64,000 nt of DNA from Sphingomonas sp. 67-36. GTDB lineage: Bacteria > Pseudomonadota > Alphaproteobacteria > Sphingomonadales > Sphingomonadaceae. Where the stretch lies: contig MKSU01000013.1 of assembly GCA_001897375.1 (NCBI GenBank), positions 124,001-188,000 of the forward strand. The letters are read 5' to 3'. The notes under the pieces are model-generated. The model did not search any database and was not told the origin of the DNA. It saw nothing but the letters and a program-made list of their open reading frames with translations. Every line of letters begins with the position of its first letter. The first letter of the stretch is position 1. Below are positions 36,913 through 46,246 of the stretch, one piece after another. The position numbers were made by a program, and so were the translations under genes.

Positions 36913-36955
36913 TCATATAATTCCAAGATCAGCGTGACTGGACTCATATAATTCC
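36913..36955. repeat. 12-bp direct repeat, two copies
   Basis: TCATATAATTCC occurs at 36913-36924 and 36944-36955. The 31-base period is about three helical turns, placing both copies on the same face of the DNA. They lie upstream of the peptidase promoter and just after the diguanylate cyclase stop. Confidence 0.5.
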
Positions 36956-36972
36956 GAAACACACGCTCAAGA

Positions 36973-38721
36973 CTATCGATTGATGCTCGCCCGTTGCGGC
37001 GGACGGCCGCCCTCCGTCATCTCCGGGGCGATCCGGCGGATTCGATTCCGCCCGTCGCGCTTCGCCGCGTAAAGCGCTTCGTCGGCGAGCTTGAACAGCA
37101 GCCGGAACTCTGCCGCCGGGCGTGCTTCGGCGACGCCGATGCTGGCGGTGACGATCCGGTCGCCGATCGTGTCGCGATGGTCGCACGCGGCGATCCCGGC
37201 GCGGACGCTTTCGGCGAAGCGATCGAGCACCACGCCCTCCAGCCCGATCGCGAGCAACGCGAATTCCTCGCCGCCGATCCGCCCGGCCGTGCACATCGCG
37301 CCTTCCCAGGCGGCGATCCGCCGGCCGACACGGCTGAGCACCACGTCGCCGGCGTCGTGTCCGTGCTCGTCGTTGATCGACTTGAAGCGATCGATGTCGA
37401 TCAGCAGCAGCGCGGCCGGCAGGCCGTCGGCGCGCGCGCGATCGAGCAGCGGGGCGACGCTCTCGACGAAGCCGCGCCGGTTGCGCACCCCGGTCAGCGC
37501 GTCGCGCCGCGCCAGCTCGCGCGCCAGCACCTCGCCGGCGCGGGCGCGGTCGCGCTCGATGCGCAGCCGCCCGAGCCGCCGCGTCGCGGCGATCGTGAGC
37601 CACAATGTCTGCCATGTCGCGGCGAGCAGGATGACCAGCTTCGATCCGGCGCCCCAGAAGCCGTCGTCCATGTCGACGAGCTGGATGATCGCCAGCGTCG
37701 CCATCGGGACGGACCATGCGCCCGCGAAGTCCCGCGCCTCGGTCGCGCCGCGCCGCCATGCCAGCGCGAGGCAGATCGTCACCGCCAGCAGGTCGGCGAG
37801 GATCAGCCAGCCGAGCAGCGCGGCAAGCTCCATCAGGCCGGGGCCGCGCACGAACGAGAGCGGCACCCCGAACAGCGCGACGGCGGCACCGAGCGCAAGG
37901 GTGGTGGCCCTCAGCCGGCGCGGCAGGATGCGAGGGGCGAAGGACGTCACCGCACTCACCGTCGCCAGCGTGACGGCGAGGCAGGAGAGGAAGGTGCAGG
38001 TCTGCGCCGATACGGTCCCCGCCATGCCGGGGACGATCAGCAGGTGGAGCTGCGACCAGATGCCGCCCCACAGCAGCATGCACACCGCCCATGCGCCGTG
38101 CCAGGCCAGATATGGGCGGCGGAGGGCGAAGGCGAGCGAGAAGGTGTAGAGGCCGCCGATCAGCAGCAGCGTCAGCGATGCGCCGACGACGAGCGCGAGC
38201 GCGGTCGTCTGCCGCGCGCTGTCCCCCTGCGGCATCAGCCGCGCGTGGACGAGGCCGTATTCCGCCAGCCGGTCGAAGCGCATCGTCACCGCGACCACCG
38301 GCGCGTCGCGATCCGGCGCCTCGAACAATATCTGGCCGCCGGCGCGCCAGTGCGCCCCGAACCGGCCGCCGCTCACCTCCTGCCAGCGTACCGCGCCATC
38401 GGCATAGGAATAGGCCACCGCCAGCCGGTCGAAGCGCGACTGGTGGACCATCAGCGCGAGGTTGCGCGGCTCGATCGGCAGCCGGTCGAGCGTGGCGCGC
38501 AGCCACAGGCTGCCGTGCTGATAGCCGCGCGGCGTGCCGGCGCAGGAGAAACGCAGCGACGACAGCGCCTCGTCCGCCTGCCGCGAATCGGTCACGGCGT
38601 GGCACAGCACGGGCCTGAGGCCGATCACCTGCGCCCCGGCCGGCACGCAGCAGCATAGCGCGAGGAGCGCCAGCGCCATGCGACGCAGCCCCCTTCCCCA
38701 CCGCTCCGCGACCGTTGTCAT
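36973..38721 (-). CDS. 7TMR-DISM diguanylate cyclase
   Basis: This 582-residue protein has a signal peptide ending PAGAQ, then a periplasmic 7TMR-DISM extracellular domain (about 25-185, with YQHGSLWLRATLDRLP), seven membrane helices (about 190-385) and a GGDEF domain. The GGDEF domain has RRDALTGVRNRRGF, LLLIDIDRFKSINDEHGHDAGD and active-site GGEEF, so it should make cyclic-di-GMP. The RxxD product-inhibition site five residues before GGEEF is absent. The outside domain probably senses a carbohydrate-like ligand. The ATG at 38721 was chosen; an ATG at 38679 is possible. It is divergent from the yfi operon. Confidence 0.88.
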   Translation of the reverse strand: MTTVAERWGRGLRRMALALLALCCCVPAGAQVIGLRPVLCHAVTDSRQADEALSSLRFSCAGTPRGYQHGSLWLRATLDRLPIEPRNLALMVHQSRFDRLAVAYSYADGAVRWQEVSGGRFGAHWRAGGQILFEAPDRDAPVVAVTMRFDRLAEYGLVHARLMPQGDSARQTTALALVVGASLTLLLIGGLYTFSLAFALRRPYLAWHGAWAVCMLLWGGIWSQLHLLIVPGMAGTVSAQTCTFLSCLAVTLATVSAVTSFAPRILPRRLRATTLALGAAVALFGVPLSFVRGPGLMELAALLGWLILADLLAVTICLALAWRRGATEARDFAGAWSVPMATLAIIQLVDMDDGFWGAGSKLVILLAATWQTLWLTIAATRRLGRLRIERDRARAGEVLARELARRDALTGVRNRRGFVESVAPLLDRARADGLPAALLLIDIDRFKSINDEHGHDAGDVVLSRVGRRIAAWEGAMCTAGRIGGEEFALLAIGLEGVVLDRFAESVRAGIAACDHRDTIGDRIVTASIGVAEARPAAEFRLLFKLADEALYAAKRDGRNRIRRIAPEMTEGGRPPQRASINR

Positions 38722-38876
38722 CGCTACGCCATGCCACGAAAAGTATTGGCAAAGCTTTAGCGCAATGGGCATTTTCGGGATTCCCGCAAGCGCCGCCGGC
38801 CGCCCGGCGGCTCGACAGGTTCGGTTCGCTATCGTATCAATATGGCACGGCGGCGCCTTCGCGAACGCCATTGGCG

Positions 38877-39413
38877 ATGTGGGTCGGCGTGCTTCTCCTT
38901 CTGTCTCCGCTGATGATCTTCGCGCAGGCCGCGTTCTTTCCGGTCAGCACCCCCGTGCCCGCCGGCGCGGACGCCCCCGGCCGGGCGATCGCGACGATGG
39001 TGCGCGGCATCATCAGCTTCACGCGCTGGCCGGCGCAGCCCGATCCGATGCAATTCTGCCTGCTCGGGCCGACGCGGATGACCGACGGCGACCTCGATAC
39101 GCTGTCGGCCGGCGGACGCGGCGTGCGCGTCACGCGCGTGCCGGAGGGCGCCGCGTCGGTCCCCGCCTCGTGCGACACGCTCTATCTCGGCACGGTGCCG
39201 CCGCAACGGCTGTCGCGGCTGATCGCGCAGGGGCATGAGCGGCCGCTGCTGACCATCGCGGAGGAAGATGCGGCGTGCCGGGGCGGGACGATGTTCTGCC
39301 TGCACGTCCGCCGGTCCGACATCTCGTTCGAGCTGAACCTCGACGCGGTGTCGCGCAGCGGCGTCACCGTCGACCCGCGCGTGCTGCGCCTGTCGAGCGG
39401 GGCGACGCGATGA
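38877..39413 (+). CDS. yfiR: YfiR-like periplasmic repressor
   Basis: This 178-residue secreted protein (signal peptide to about residue 18, FAQA) fits YfiR (DUF4154), which binds the periplasmic part of the YfiN cyclase and inhibits it until redox or envelope stress. Four cysteines at 61, 99, 134 and 141 match the two disulfides of Pseudomonas YfiR; the last pair keeps the seven-residue spacing (ACRGGTMFC). It is first in yfiR-yfiN-yfiB and overlaps yfiN (ATGA). The start is uncertain, since the ATG at 38877 has a weak ribosome-binding site. Confidence 0.85.
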   Translation: MWVGVLLLLSPLMIFAQAAFFPVSTPVPAGADAPGRAIATMVRGIISFTRWPAQPDPMQFCLLGPTRMTDGDLDTLSAGGRGVRVTRVPEGAASVPASCDTLYLGTVPPQRLSRLIAQGHERPLLTIAEEDAACRGGTMFCLHVRRSDISFELNLDAVSRSGVTVDPRVLRLSSGATR

Positions 39414-40645
39414 GCGGGAACGCCCCCGGCCGCCCCACGCTGCGCAGCGCGCTCGCCCGCGTGCAGTTCAGGGTGATGCTGCTCACGCTCGTCCTCGCCG
39501 CGCTGGGCGGCCTGCTCAGCAGCATCCTGGTGGTGGACAGCTATGTCCGCGAGGAATTGCGGCTGGTCGGCGGCCTCGCGAGCTACAGCGCCGAGCCGGC
39601 GATCGTCTTCCAGGACCGCGCGGCGATGCGCGAGGCGGTCCAGCCGCTCGCCGACAGCGACGGCATCCGCGCGATCGTGCTGACCACCGGCGACCAGCGC
39701 ATCGAGGTGCGGCACACCCCCGGCGACCGCTTGATCCGGCGCATCGAGCTGGCCATCGCCGAGGCGCTGTGGCCGCAGCCGGCGGTGGTGCAGATCCGGC
39801 ACGGCGGCCAGCCGATCGGCGAGGCGCGGGTCTATGCCGGCTTCGGCAATCTCGGCGGCTATCTGGTGGTGGGGCTGGGCTGCGGGCTGGCGTGCCTCGC
39901 GCTGGCGCTGTCGCTCACCTATTTCCTGTCGCTGCGCCTGCAACGGCGGATCGCCGCGCCGCTGCAGGCGATCGCCTCCGTCGCGCATCAGGTGCGCGTC
40001 GGGCGCGCGCTGCACCTGCGCGCGCCGCCCGCGCCGATCGAGGAGATCCATACGCTCGGCGAGGATTTCAACGCGCTGCTCGGCGAGCTGGAGGGCTGGC
40101 AGGATCACCTGCGGAGCGAGAACGCGGCGCTCGCCCACCGCGCCTCGCACGATGCGCTGACCGGGCTGGCCAACCGCGCGGTGCTGGAGGAGCGGCTGGC
40201 CACCGCGATCGGCGCGGCCGGCGGCGCGGAGACATGGATCGGCCTGCTCTATCTCGACGCCAACCGCTTCAAGCGCGTCAACGATCGCTTCGGCCATATG
40301 GCGGGCGACGCACTGCTGCGCGAGATCGCCGACCGGCTGCGCCACTGCATCCGGCGCAATGATCTCGCGGCGCGCTTCGGCGGGGATGAGTTCGCCGTGC
40401 TGATGACGCAGGCATCGGGCGCAAGCGAGATGGCCGCCATCGCCGAGCGCATCCATGCGGCGATGCGCGAGCCGGTGATCCTGCCCGACGGCAGCGAGAT
40501 CACCTGCTCGGTGAGCATCGGCATGGCGCTGTTCCCGCGTGACGGCACGGATGCGCCCGCGTTGCTGCGCGCCGCCGACGAGGCGATGTACGCCTCCAAG
40601 CGGCGGGACGGGCCGCCGCTGCCCGATGTGGTTCCTTCCCGTTAG
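39410..40645 (+). CDS. yfiN: YfiN-like membrane diguanylate cyclase
   Basis: This 411-residue inner-membrane protein has a first membrane helix (about 22-45), a periplasmic PAS-like domain to about 150, a second helix (GYLVVGLGCGLACLALALSL), a HAMP-like linker and a GGDEF domain. The cyclase site is intact: RASHDALTGLANRAV, LLYLDANRFKRVNDRFGHMA and GGDEF. The inhibitory I-site RRND lies five residues before GGDEF, so product feedback is likely. In Pseudomonas this is the output enzyme of YfiBNR, raising cyclic-di-GMP and biofilm formation. Confidence 0.92.
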   Translation: MSGNAPGRPTLRSALARVQFRVMLLTLVLAALGGLLSSILVVDSYVREELRLVGGLASYSAEPAIVFQDRAAMREAVQPLADSDGIRAIVLTTGDQRIEVRHTPGDRLIRRIELAIAEALWPQPAVVQIRHGGQPIGEARVYAGFGNLGGYLVVGLGCGLACLALALSLTYFLSLRLQRRIAAPLQAIASVAHQVRVGRALHLRAPPAPIEEIHTLGEDFNALLGELEGWQDHLRSENAALAHRASHDALTGLANRAVLEERLATAIGAAGGAETWIGLLYLDANRFKRVNDRFGHMAGDALLREIADRLRHCIRRNDLAARFGGDEFAVLMTQASGASEMAAIAERIHAAMREPVILPDGSEITCSVSIGMALFPRDGTDAPALLRAADEAMYASKRRDGPPLPDVVPSR

Positions 40646-40656
40646 CGTGGTGTTCG

Positions 40657-41172
40657 ATGATGTTGCCCAGGTCCCTGTTCATCCCCCTCACCCTTGCGCT
40701 GGCGGGTTGCGCCACCGTGCAGCCGGCGCCGGTGGCGCAGCAGCATCACGGCTTCACCGCCGAGCAGGCAAGCGTGCTGCGCGCCAACGGCTTCGTCGAG
40801 AAGGGTGACGACTGGGAGTTCGGGCTGGCCGACCGGCTGCTGTTCGCGACCGACGAGAGCAATCTCATCCCCGGCCAGCGCGACCGGCTGAAGCATCTCG
40901 CCGGCACGCTGGCGAAGGTCGGCCTCGCCGGCGCGCGGGTCGAGGGGCATACCGACGTCACCGGGACGGCCGCCTATAACGAGGCGCTGTCGCTGCGGCG
41001 CGCGCAGTCGGTCGCCGACGCGCTGACCGAGGGCGGGATGGACCACGAGCGCCTGAAGGTGCGCGGGCTGGGCAAGGCCGATCCGGTGCAAAGCAACGCC
41101 ACCGCCGCCGGACGGCGCGAGAACCGCCGCGTCGTCATCATCGTCTCGCCGCCGGACGCGCCGGCGGAATAA
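40657..41172 (+). CDS. yfiB: YfiB-like OmpA-family lipoprotein
   Basis: This 171-residue lipoprotein has lipobox LALAGC (C18). The C-terminal half is an OmpA peptidoglycan-binding domain with VEGHTDVTGTAAYNEALSLRRAQSV and GRRENRRVVI. In the Pseudomonas system YfiB sits in the outer membrane, binds peptidoglycan and draws YfiR away from YfiN. The order R-N-B matches, with 11 bases after yfiN. An ATGATG start gives two possible first codons. The gene converges on an S9 peptidase. Confidence 0.9.
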   Translation: MMLPRSLFIPLTLALAGCATVQPAPVAQQHHGFTAEQASVLRANGFVEKGDDWEFGLADRLLFATDESNLIPGQRDRLKHLAGTLAKVGLAGARVEGHTDVTGTAAYNEALSLRRAQSVADALTEGGMDHERLKVRGLGKADPVQSNATAAGRRENRRVVIIVSPPDAPAE

Positions 41173-41195
41173 GGTCGCGGCCGGCGGGGTCCGGC

Positions 41196-43295
41196 CTATT
41201 TGTCCTTCAGCTCCGCCTCGAAGAAGCGCACCGTCGCGACATCGGCCTTCAGCCAGTCGGCATAGCGCAGGAAGCCGTGGATCTCGTTGGGCAGGACCAG
41301 CTCCTCGTAGCGCACCCCGGCATCGTCCAGCCGCCGGGCGAGATCGATGGTCTGGTTGAAGCGCACGTTGCGGTCGTCGTCGCCGTGGATCAGCAGCACG
41401 GGCGATTTCCAGCGCGCGACGTCGGCGACCGGCGAGCTTTCGAAGGCGCTCTTGAGCGCGGCTTCCCAATCGCCCTTTTCATAGCGCACCGCCGGCTTGT
41501 CCTCCTCCGCGATCAGCCGCGACCAGTCATGCACGCCGTGCAGGTCGACCCCGGCCTTGAACGTCGCGCTGTCCCGCGCGAGCGCCAGCGCGGTCAGATA
41601 GCCGCCATAGGAGCCGCCCCAGATGCCGATCCGCGCCGGGTCCACGCCGGCGAGCGATTGCAGATATTTCGCCCCCGCCTGCACGTCGCGATATTCGGAT
41701 GCGCCGCGGAAGCTGCTCTTGTCGGGATGCTGGAACGCCCGGCCGTACCCGATGCCGAGCCGATAGTTGACCGACAGCACGACGAAGCCGCGCGACGCGA
41801 GATACTGGTTCACCGCGTAGCTGTGCGCGTAATAATCCATATAGGGGAAACCGAGCAGCATCTGCCGCATCGGCCCGCCGTGGACGAAGACGATCGCGGG
41901 GCGTTTCGCGCCGCCACCCGCCGGCTCGAAGAGCTGGCCGTGGACGGTCAGCCCGTCGGACGCCTTGAAGAGGACGCGCTTCGGCGCGACCATCGGCGGC
42001 GCGTAGCCGACCGAGGAATCGCCGACCAGCGTGTCGCGGCCGCCCGCGCCGGTCACGCGCACCTCGGCGGCGCGGGTCGGCCCCGCCGCGACGAAAGCGA
42101 TGCGATCGCCGCCGGCCGCGACCGGCGTCCACTCCAGCCCCTCGCCGCGCGTCACCGCCACCGGCGCGGCGCGGTCGATCGGGACGCGGAACAGGTGGCG
42201 GCGGTCGTCATCCTCCGCCGCCACGCCGGTATTGGCGCCGTAGAGCAGGGTCGCGCGGTCGCGCGACATGGCGGTGTGCTCGACCATGAAGTTTCCGGGC
42301 GTCAGCAGCAGCGGCTCGCCGCCCGCCGCCGGCAGCGAATAGAGGTGCGGCCAGCCGTCCAGCTCGGCGCGGAACACGAGGCGGTCGCGCGCGCCCCACA
42401 TCAGCGCCGCGCCGTCCGCGATCGCGCCGGGATAGGAGCCGTTGGCGGTGCGCGGGCTTTGCCACACCGCCTTGCCCTCGCCGGTCGCCGCGTCGGCGAC
42501 GACGATCGACCACGGGCGCGGCGCCTCGGTCAGCATCGGTTCCGGCGCGCCGCCCGCGCCGGGCAGCCGGGTGAACGCCACGCGGCGCCCGTCCGGCGAC
42601 CAGACCGGCGCGCCGTCGAACCCGGTGGACGGCGCCAGCCAGACGATCGGCCGGTCCGCGCCGGACCATATCCCGACGAAGCCGTGATCGCCGCGCCGCG
42701 AGACGAAGGCGAGCCGCGTCCCGTCCGGCGACCAGGCGAGCGCGGATGCCTTGCCGTGATCGGCGATGAGCTGCGCGGGCTTATCCTTCCCGGCGGCGTC
42801 GACGCTCCACACCTTGTCGCCCTTGATGTACGCGACGCGGCCGGTCGCGGAGATCGCCGGCGCGTCACCCTCCGCGATCTTCACCGGCGCGCCGCCAGCG
42901 GTGGCGGCGGACCAGATTTCCAGCGTCACCGGCGCGGCGCTGTCGGCCGGATTCGGCTCCCACTCGATCGGCCAGTTGGCATCGTGATCGCCGCCGCGCA
43001 CCCAGATCGCACGCGTGCCGTCGGGCGAGAGCACCAGCCCGGTCAGTTCCTGCCCGTCGTCGGCGAGCGACCGGGTGAGCGCATGCGCGCGATAGTCGGG
43101 CGCGGCGGCGGTCCAGACGTTGCGCACGCCCTTCACCACGCTGATCCAGGCGATGCGGTCCGCCGCCTCCGCCGCGACGAGCGAGGTGGGGAAGGGATAA
43201 GCGAGCGCGGCTTCCAGCCCCGGCGGCGGCGCTTCCGCCGCCCGCGCCGTCACCGGCGCCGCGACCAGCAACACGCCCAGCGCGATCGACCTCAT
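41196..43295 (-). CDS. S9-family prolyl oligopeptidase-like serine peptidase, secreted
   Basis: This 699-residue protein has a signal peptide ending TARA. A beta-propeller of WD40-like repeats (about 60-450; LAWSPDGTRLAFVSR, PVWSPDGRRVAFTRL) precedes an alpha/beta-hydrolase domain. The catalytic triad is visible: S562 in GIWGGSYGGY, D641 in HGDDDRNV and H673 in NEIHGF. This class (acylaminoacyl-peptidase or DPP-IV-like) cleaves short peptides. AGAAGGGGG precedes the ATG. It adds to the exported peptidases in this window (two M14, one M28). Confidence 0.92.
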   Translation of the reverse strand: MRSIALGVLLVAAPVTARAAEAPPPGLEAALAYPFPTSLVAAEAADRIAWISVVKGVRNVWTAAAPDYRAHALTRSLADDGQELTGLVLSPDGTRAIWVRGGDHDANWPIEWEPNPADSAAPVTLEIWSAATAGGAPVKIAEGDAPAISATGRVAYIKGDKVWSVDAAGKDKPAQLIADHGKASALAWSPDGTRLAFVSRRGDHGFVGIWSGADRPIVWLAPSTGFDGAPVWSPDGRRVAFTRLPGAGGAPEPMLTEAPRPWSIVVADAATGEGKAVWQSPRTANGSYPGAIADGAALMWGARDRLVFRAELDGWPHLYSLPAAGGEPLLLTPGNFMVEHTAMSRDRATLLYGANTGVAAEDDDRRHLFRVPIDRAAPVAVTRGEGLEWTPVAAGGDRIAFVAAGPTRAAEVRVTGAGGRDTLVGDSSVGYAPPMVAPKRVLFKASDGLTVHGQLFEPAGGGAKRPAIVFVHGGPMRQMLLGFPYMDYYAHSYAVNQYLASRGFVVLSVNYRLGIGYGRAFQHPDKSSFRGASEYRDVQAGAKYLQSLAGVDPARIGIWGGSYGGYLTALALARDSATFKAGVDLHGVHDWSRLIAEEDKPAVRYEKGDWEAALKSAFESSPVADVARWKSPVLLIHGDDDRNVRFNQTIDLARRLDDAGVRYEELVLPNEIHGFLRYADWLKADVATVRFFEAELKDK

Positions 43296-43355
43296 AATCC
43301 GCCCCCTTCTTTTCGTTTCCGGGCGGCAGCTTAGCGGCCGATCGGCCGTTGGCAA

Positions 43356-44741
43356 TCAGTCCGCGCGCTTCAGATGCGCCAGCTCGCCCGGCAAGCTGCG
43401 GGCGACGCAGAGGAAGTTCAGCCCGCCGATCGAGAACAGCACGCACACCGTCACCAGCGCGGCGCGCAGCCCTTCCCCGGACGCCCTGGCGCAGGATGCG
43501 ATCTGAGTCCCCTGCGCGCAGACCGCCGCATAATCGCCCGCGAACGCGCGCGCAGCATAGAAGTCGCTGAGCCAGCCGGTCACGACCGGGCCGATCGTCA
43601 TGCCGACCATGCTCATGATCAGCGTCAGGATCGCGGTGGCGGAGGCGCGCATCCTGGGCTCGACCAGATTGTGCGTGATGGCATAGGTCGGCCCGTAATA
43701 GACGCCGGCGAACAGGCCCGGCGGGATCAGCAGCACGATCGTCCAGAACCATGTCGATTGCGAGAAGCCGATGACATAGGTGATCGAGGTGAGCACCATG
43801 CAGATCGCCGGCATCCAGCCATACCAGCGCACGTCGCGCCGCCCGAGCCGGTCGGTCAGCATCCCGCCGAGCAGATAGCCGCCGGCCAGCGACACGCTGT
43901 TGATCAGCGCGAAGGCCATCGCCGCCTCGGTGTAGCCGACCGGGAAATTGCGCACGAAGAAGGGGTGCGCGAAGGTCATGCCCGACGAGCCGACGAAGCT
44001 CACCACCGTGCCGGCCATCACCAGATGTCGAAAGGCGCGGCTGCCGGCGAGCCGGCGCACCACCGCGCCGAGCGGCGGCGCCTCCGCCCCCGCGAGCCGC
44101 CCGTCGGCCAGCCCGCGCGCCGGCTCGGGCAGGCCGAACCAGACGATCAGCGACAGCACCAGCCCCGGCAGCCCGACCAGCAGGAACGCCGCGCGCCAGC
44201 CGAAATGCTGCGCGACCACCGCGCCGCCGATCGCGCCGAGGATGATCCCGATCGGCGTCGCCAGCCCGAGGATGCCGAAGGCGAAGGCGCGGCGGTCCGG
44301 CGGGAAATAGTCCGCGATCAGCGATTGCGACGGCGGCCCCGCCCCCGCCTCGCCGACGCCGACGCCGATGCGCGCGAGCAACAGGCCGGGAAAGCCGGCC
44401 GCGGCGGCACACAGCGCGGTCATCGCCGACCATATCGTCATCGCGACGACGATGATGCGCACGCGGTTATAGCGTTCGGCGAGCCGCGCGACCGGAATGC
44501 CGAGCATCCCGTAGAGCAGCGCGAACGCCGCCCCGCCGAGCAGGCCGAGCTGCATGTCGCTCAGCTTCAGATCGGCCTTGATCGCCTGTCCGGTGGTGTT
44601 GAGGATCGTGCGATCGATGAACGCGATCGTCGATACCGCGAGCAGCAGCGCCAGCGCCCAGCGGCGCTCGCGCGGGGTGGGGGGAGCATGTACGTCCGCG
44701 TCCGGCGCGGCGTCGCGGATCGGCTCGACGCTGCCGTGCAT
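43356..44741 (-). CDS. MFS transporter, Spinster-like
   Basis: This 461-residue protein has twelve predicted membrane helices. The N-terminal AFIDRTILNTTGQAIKADL and RIGVGVGEAGAGPPSQSLIADYFPP match the sphingomonad Spinster-type MFS group. The usual conserved loop motif is present as YGMLGIPVARLAERYNRVRI. The substrate is unknown; neighbouring genes suggest a small organic acid or sugar, which is weak inference. A long cytoplasmic N-terminus of about 28 residues precedes the first helix. A good promoter lies at 44860-44887. Confidence 0.88.
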   Translation of the reverse strand: MHGSVEPIRDAAPDADVHAPPTPRERRWALALLLAVSTIAFIDRTILNTTGQAIKADLKLSDMQLGLLGGAAFALLYGMLGIPVARLAERYNRVRIIVVAMTIWSAMTALCAAAAGFPGLLLARIGVGVGEAGAGPPSQSLIADYFPPDRRAFAFGILGLATPIGIILGAIGGAVVAQHFGWRAAFLLVGLPGLVLSLIVWFGLPEPARGLADGRLAGAEAPPLGAVVRRLAGSRAFRHLVMAGTVVSFVGSSGMTFAHPFFVRNFPVGYTEAAMAFALINSVSLAGGYLLGGMLTDRLGRRDVRWYGWMPAICMVLTSITYVIGFSQSTWFWTIVLLIPPGLFAGVYYGPTYAITHNLVEPRMRASATAILTLIMSMVGMTIGPVVTGWLSDFYAARAFAGDYAAVCAQGTQIASCARASGEGLRAALVTVCVLFSIGGLNFLCVARSLPGELAHLKRAD

Positions 44742-44859
44742 CAGGAGCGGCGCCCCGGAAGGACGCCGCTATCGGCTCGCGCGCCGATCCTTCGGCCATG
44801 AATACCCACGGTCATATCCTCTCCCGGCGATTCCTCCGGCCTTCACCGGGACGCCGATA

Positions 44860-44887
44860 ATGCTAAGGATACGAACTAATTTGTCAA
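44860..44887 (-). promoter_or_regulatory. Promoter of the MFS gene
   Basis: On the minus strand TTGACA (44882-44887) and TAGCAT (44860-44865) are 16 bases apart. This is one of the best sigma-70-like matches in the window. It would give a leader of about 110 bases before the ATG at 44741. Confidence 0.55.
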
Positions 44888-44921
44888 ATGCCGATGGTGG
44901 CGATCGCGCGACGGCGGCTCG

Positions 44922-46175
44922 TCACTTGCACTGCGCCGCCGGCGTGAACGACTTCGCCCAGGCCGCCATCGCATCGGCGATCTCGGCGCTGGTCGCGGCG
45001 CGCGCGATCGTGGTGTTGTTCGACGCAACGACCCCGGCCGCCAGATTGTAATTGCCCGCGACATTGCCCTGCACGGTGGCGCTGCCCCCGGCGGCGACGA
45101 GGATCCAGTTGCTGGTGACGGTATCGGTGGGGTTGAGGCGGATGAGCAGGCGGTTGTTCTCGATCAGCAGCCGCTGGACCGGATCGCCCGCGGCGATGCC
45201 GTGCCAGCCGGTGCCGATCAGCACGTTGTTGCGGATCGTGATGTCCGAATAGCCACGCCCCGACGCGGCGAGGCCCGCCTCGTCCCGCAAGAAGAAGCCC
45301 TGCGCGCGATATCCGGCGCCCGGATCGACGAGATTGTCCTCGATCAGCACGTTCTGCGCGGCGGTGTCGCCGGTGTCGGTCAGGCCGGCGGTGAAGAACT
45401 GGATGCCGTCGGCGTGATCGGTGGGCGTGGGGCGGTAGGGGCCGAAGGAATTGCGCGCCACCACCACGTTGCGCGCGCCCACGAGATCCACGCCCTCGCG
45501 GATATAGCTGAAGCTGTTGTCGGTCACCTGCACGTTGGTGGTGCGCAGGAAGGCGAGGAAGTTGCCGATGTTGCTGAAGGTCGATCGCGTGACGGAGACA
45601 TTGTTGCCGCCGCGCACGCTGATCGAACTGAAGCCAAGCTGCCCGTCCGCGTTCATCGCGCCGGTGAACGAGGTGCAGTCGAACTTCAGCCCATCGGGCT
45701 GATAGGCGATGATCATCGAGCCGGCGGGATCGTCGCCGTCACGCGGCTCGAAGCGCGTGCCCGAGAAGGTGACGTTCTTCCACTGGTCGAGCGCGATCGC
45801 GCCGAACACGCCGCCCTTGATCGTGACGTTCGACAGGCCGGTATAGCGCGCGAACGCCACCTTCCGGCTGCCGAGATCGATCGTGCTGCCGGGCGTTGCC
45901 GCCTTCAGCATCGCGGTCCATTCGGCGGCGCTGACAGATGTGGCGGACGCATCCGCCCCGGAGGCGCCGGAGCCGGAGCCAGTACCAGTGTCGGTGCCCG
46001 TACCCGTGCCGGTCCCGGCAGTCGCATCGGCCGGCGGGGAAACCGGTGCGGTCGTCGTTCCATCGGAGGCGGGAGGAGAAACGATCGTCGTGGCCGGCGC
46101 GCTGCCCTGATCCGTGCCGGCGCAGCCGCCGACGGGGATGAGCGCCACCAGCGCCACGAACGGAATCGCCTTCAT
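44922..46175 (-). CDS. Right-handed beta-helix lipoprotein
   Basis: This 417-residue lipoprotein has lipobox PVGGC (C18). A low-complexity Thr/Gly/Ser linker (about 50-75, repeated TGTG and GSGSG units) separates it from a domain of parallel beta-helix repeats with regular N-V-x-V/I patterns (LSNVTIKGGVFG, NNVSVTRSTFSNIG, TNVQVTDNSFSYI, NVVVARNSF). Such folds occur in polysaccharide lyases and surface adhesins; no catalytic residues can be assigned. The C-terminus is related to the partial gene at 63891-64000, so this is one of at least two paralogues. Confidence 0.82.
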   Translation of the reverse strand: MKAIPFVALVALIPVGGCAGTDQGSAPATTIVSPPASDGTTTAPVSPPADATAGTGTGTGTDTGTGSGSGASGADASATSVSAAEWTAMLKAATPGSTIDLGSRKVAFARYTGLSNVTIKGGVFGAIALDQWKNVTFSGTRFEPRDGDDPAGSMIIAYQPDGLKFDCTSFTGAMNADGQLGFSSISVRGGNNVSVTRSTFSNIGNFLAFLRTTNVQVTDNSFSYIREGVDLVGARNVVVARNSFGPYRPTPTDHADGIQFFTAGLTDTGDTAAQNVLIEDNLVDPGAGYRAQGFFLRDEAGLAASGRGYSDITIRNNVLIGTGWHGIAAGDPVQRLLIENNRLLIRLNPTDTVTSNWILVAAGGSATVQGNVAGNYNLAAGVVASNNTTIARAATSAEIADAMAAWAKSFTPAAQCK

Positions 46176-46246
46176 GCCCCCGCTCTAGGGGCGGGCAGTT
46201 AATAGTCAGTCACCGCCGCCGCATTTCGCGCCGGGGCGAGGCGCGC

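Larger units (their letters stand above)
36572..36972. other. Intergenic region upstream of the second M14 peptidase
   Basis: These 401 bases hold no gene I can support. The half nearest the peptidase is GC-rich. The half near the diguanylate-cyclase stop (about 36820-36960) is AT-rich and holds the likely promoter, an inverted repeat and a 12-base direct repeat. Confidence 0.5.

Noticed and set aside
45960-46025. Possible tandem repeat or phase-variable tract
   Set aside because: The Thr/Gly repeats of the beta-helix lipoprotein use varied codons, so there is no perfect nucleotide repeat prone to slippage.
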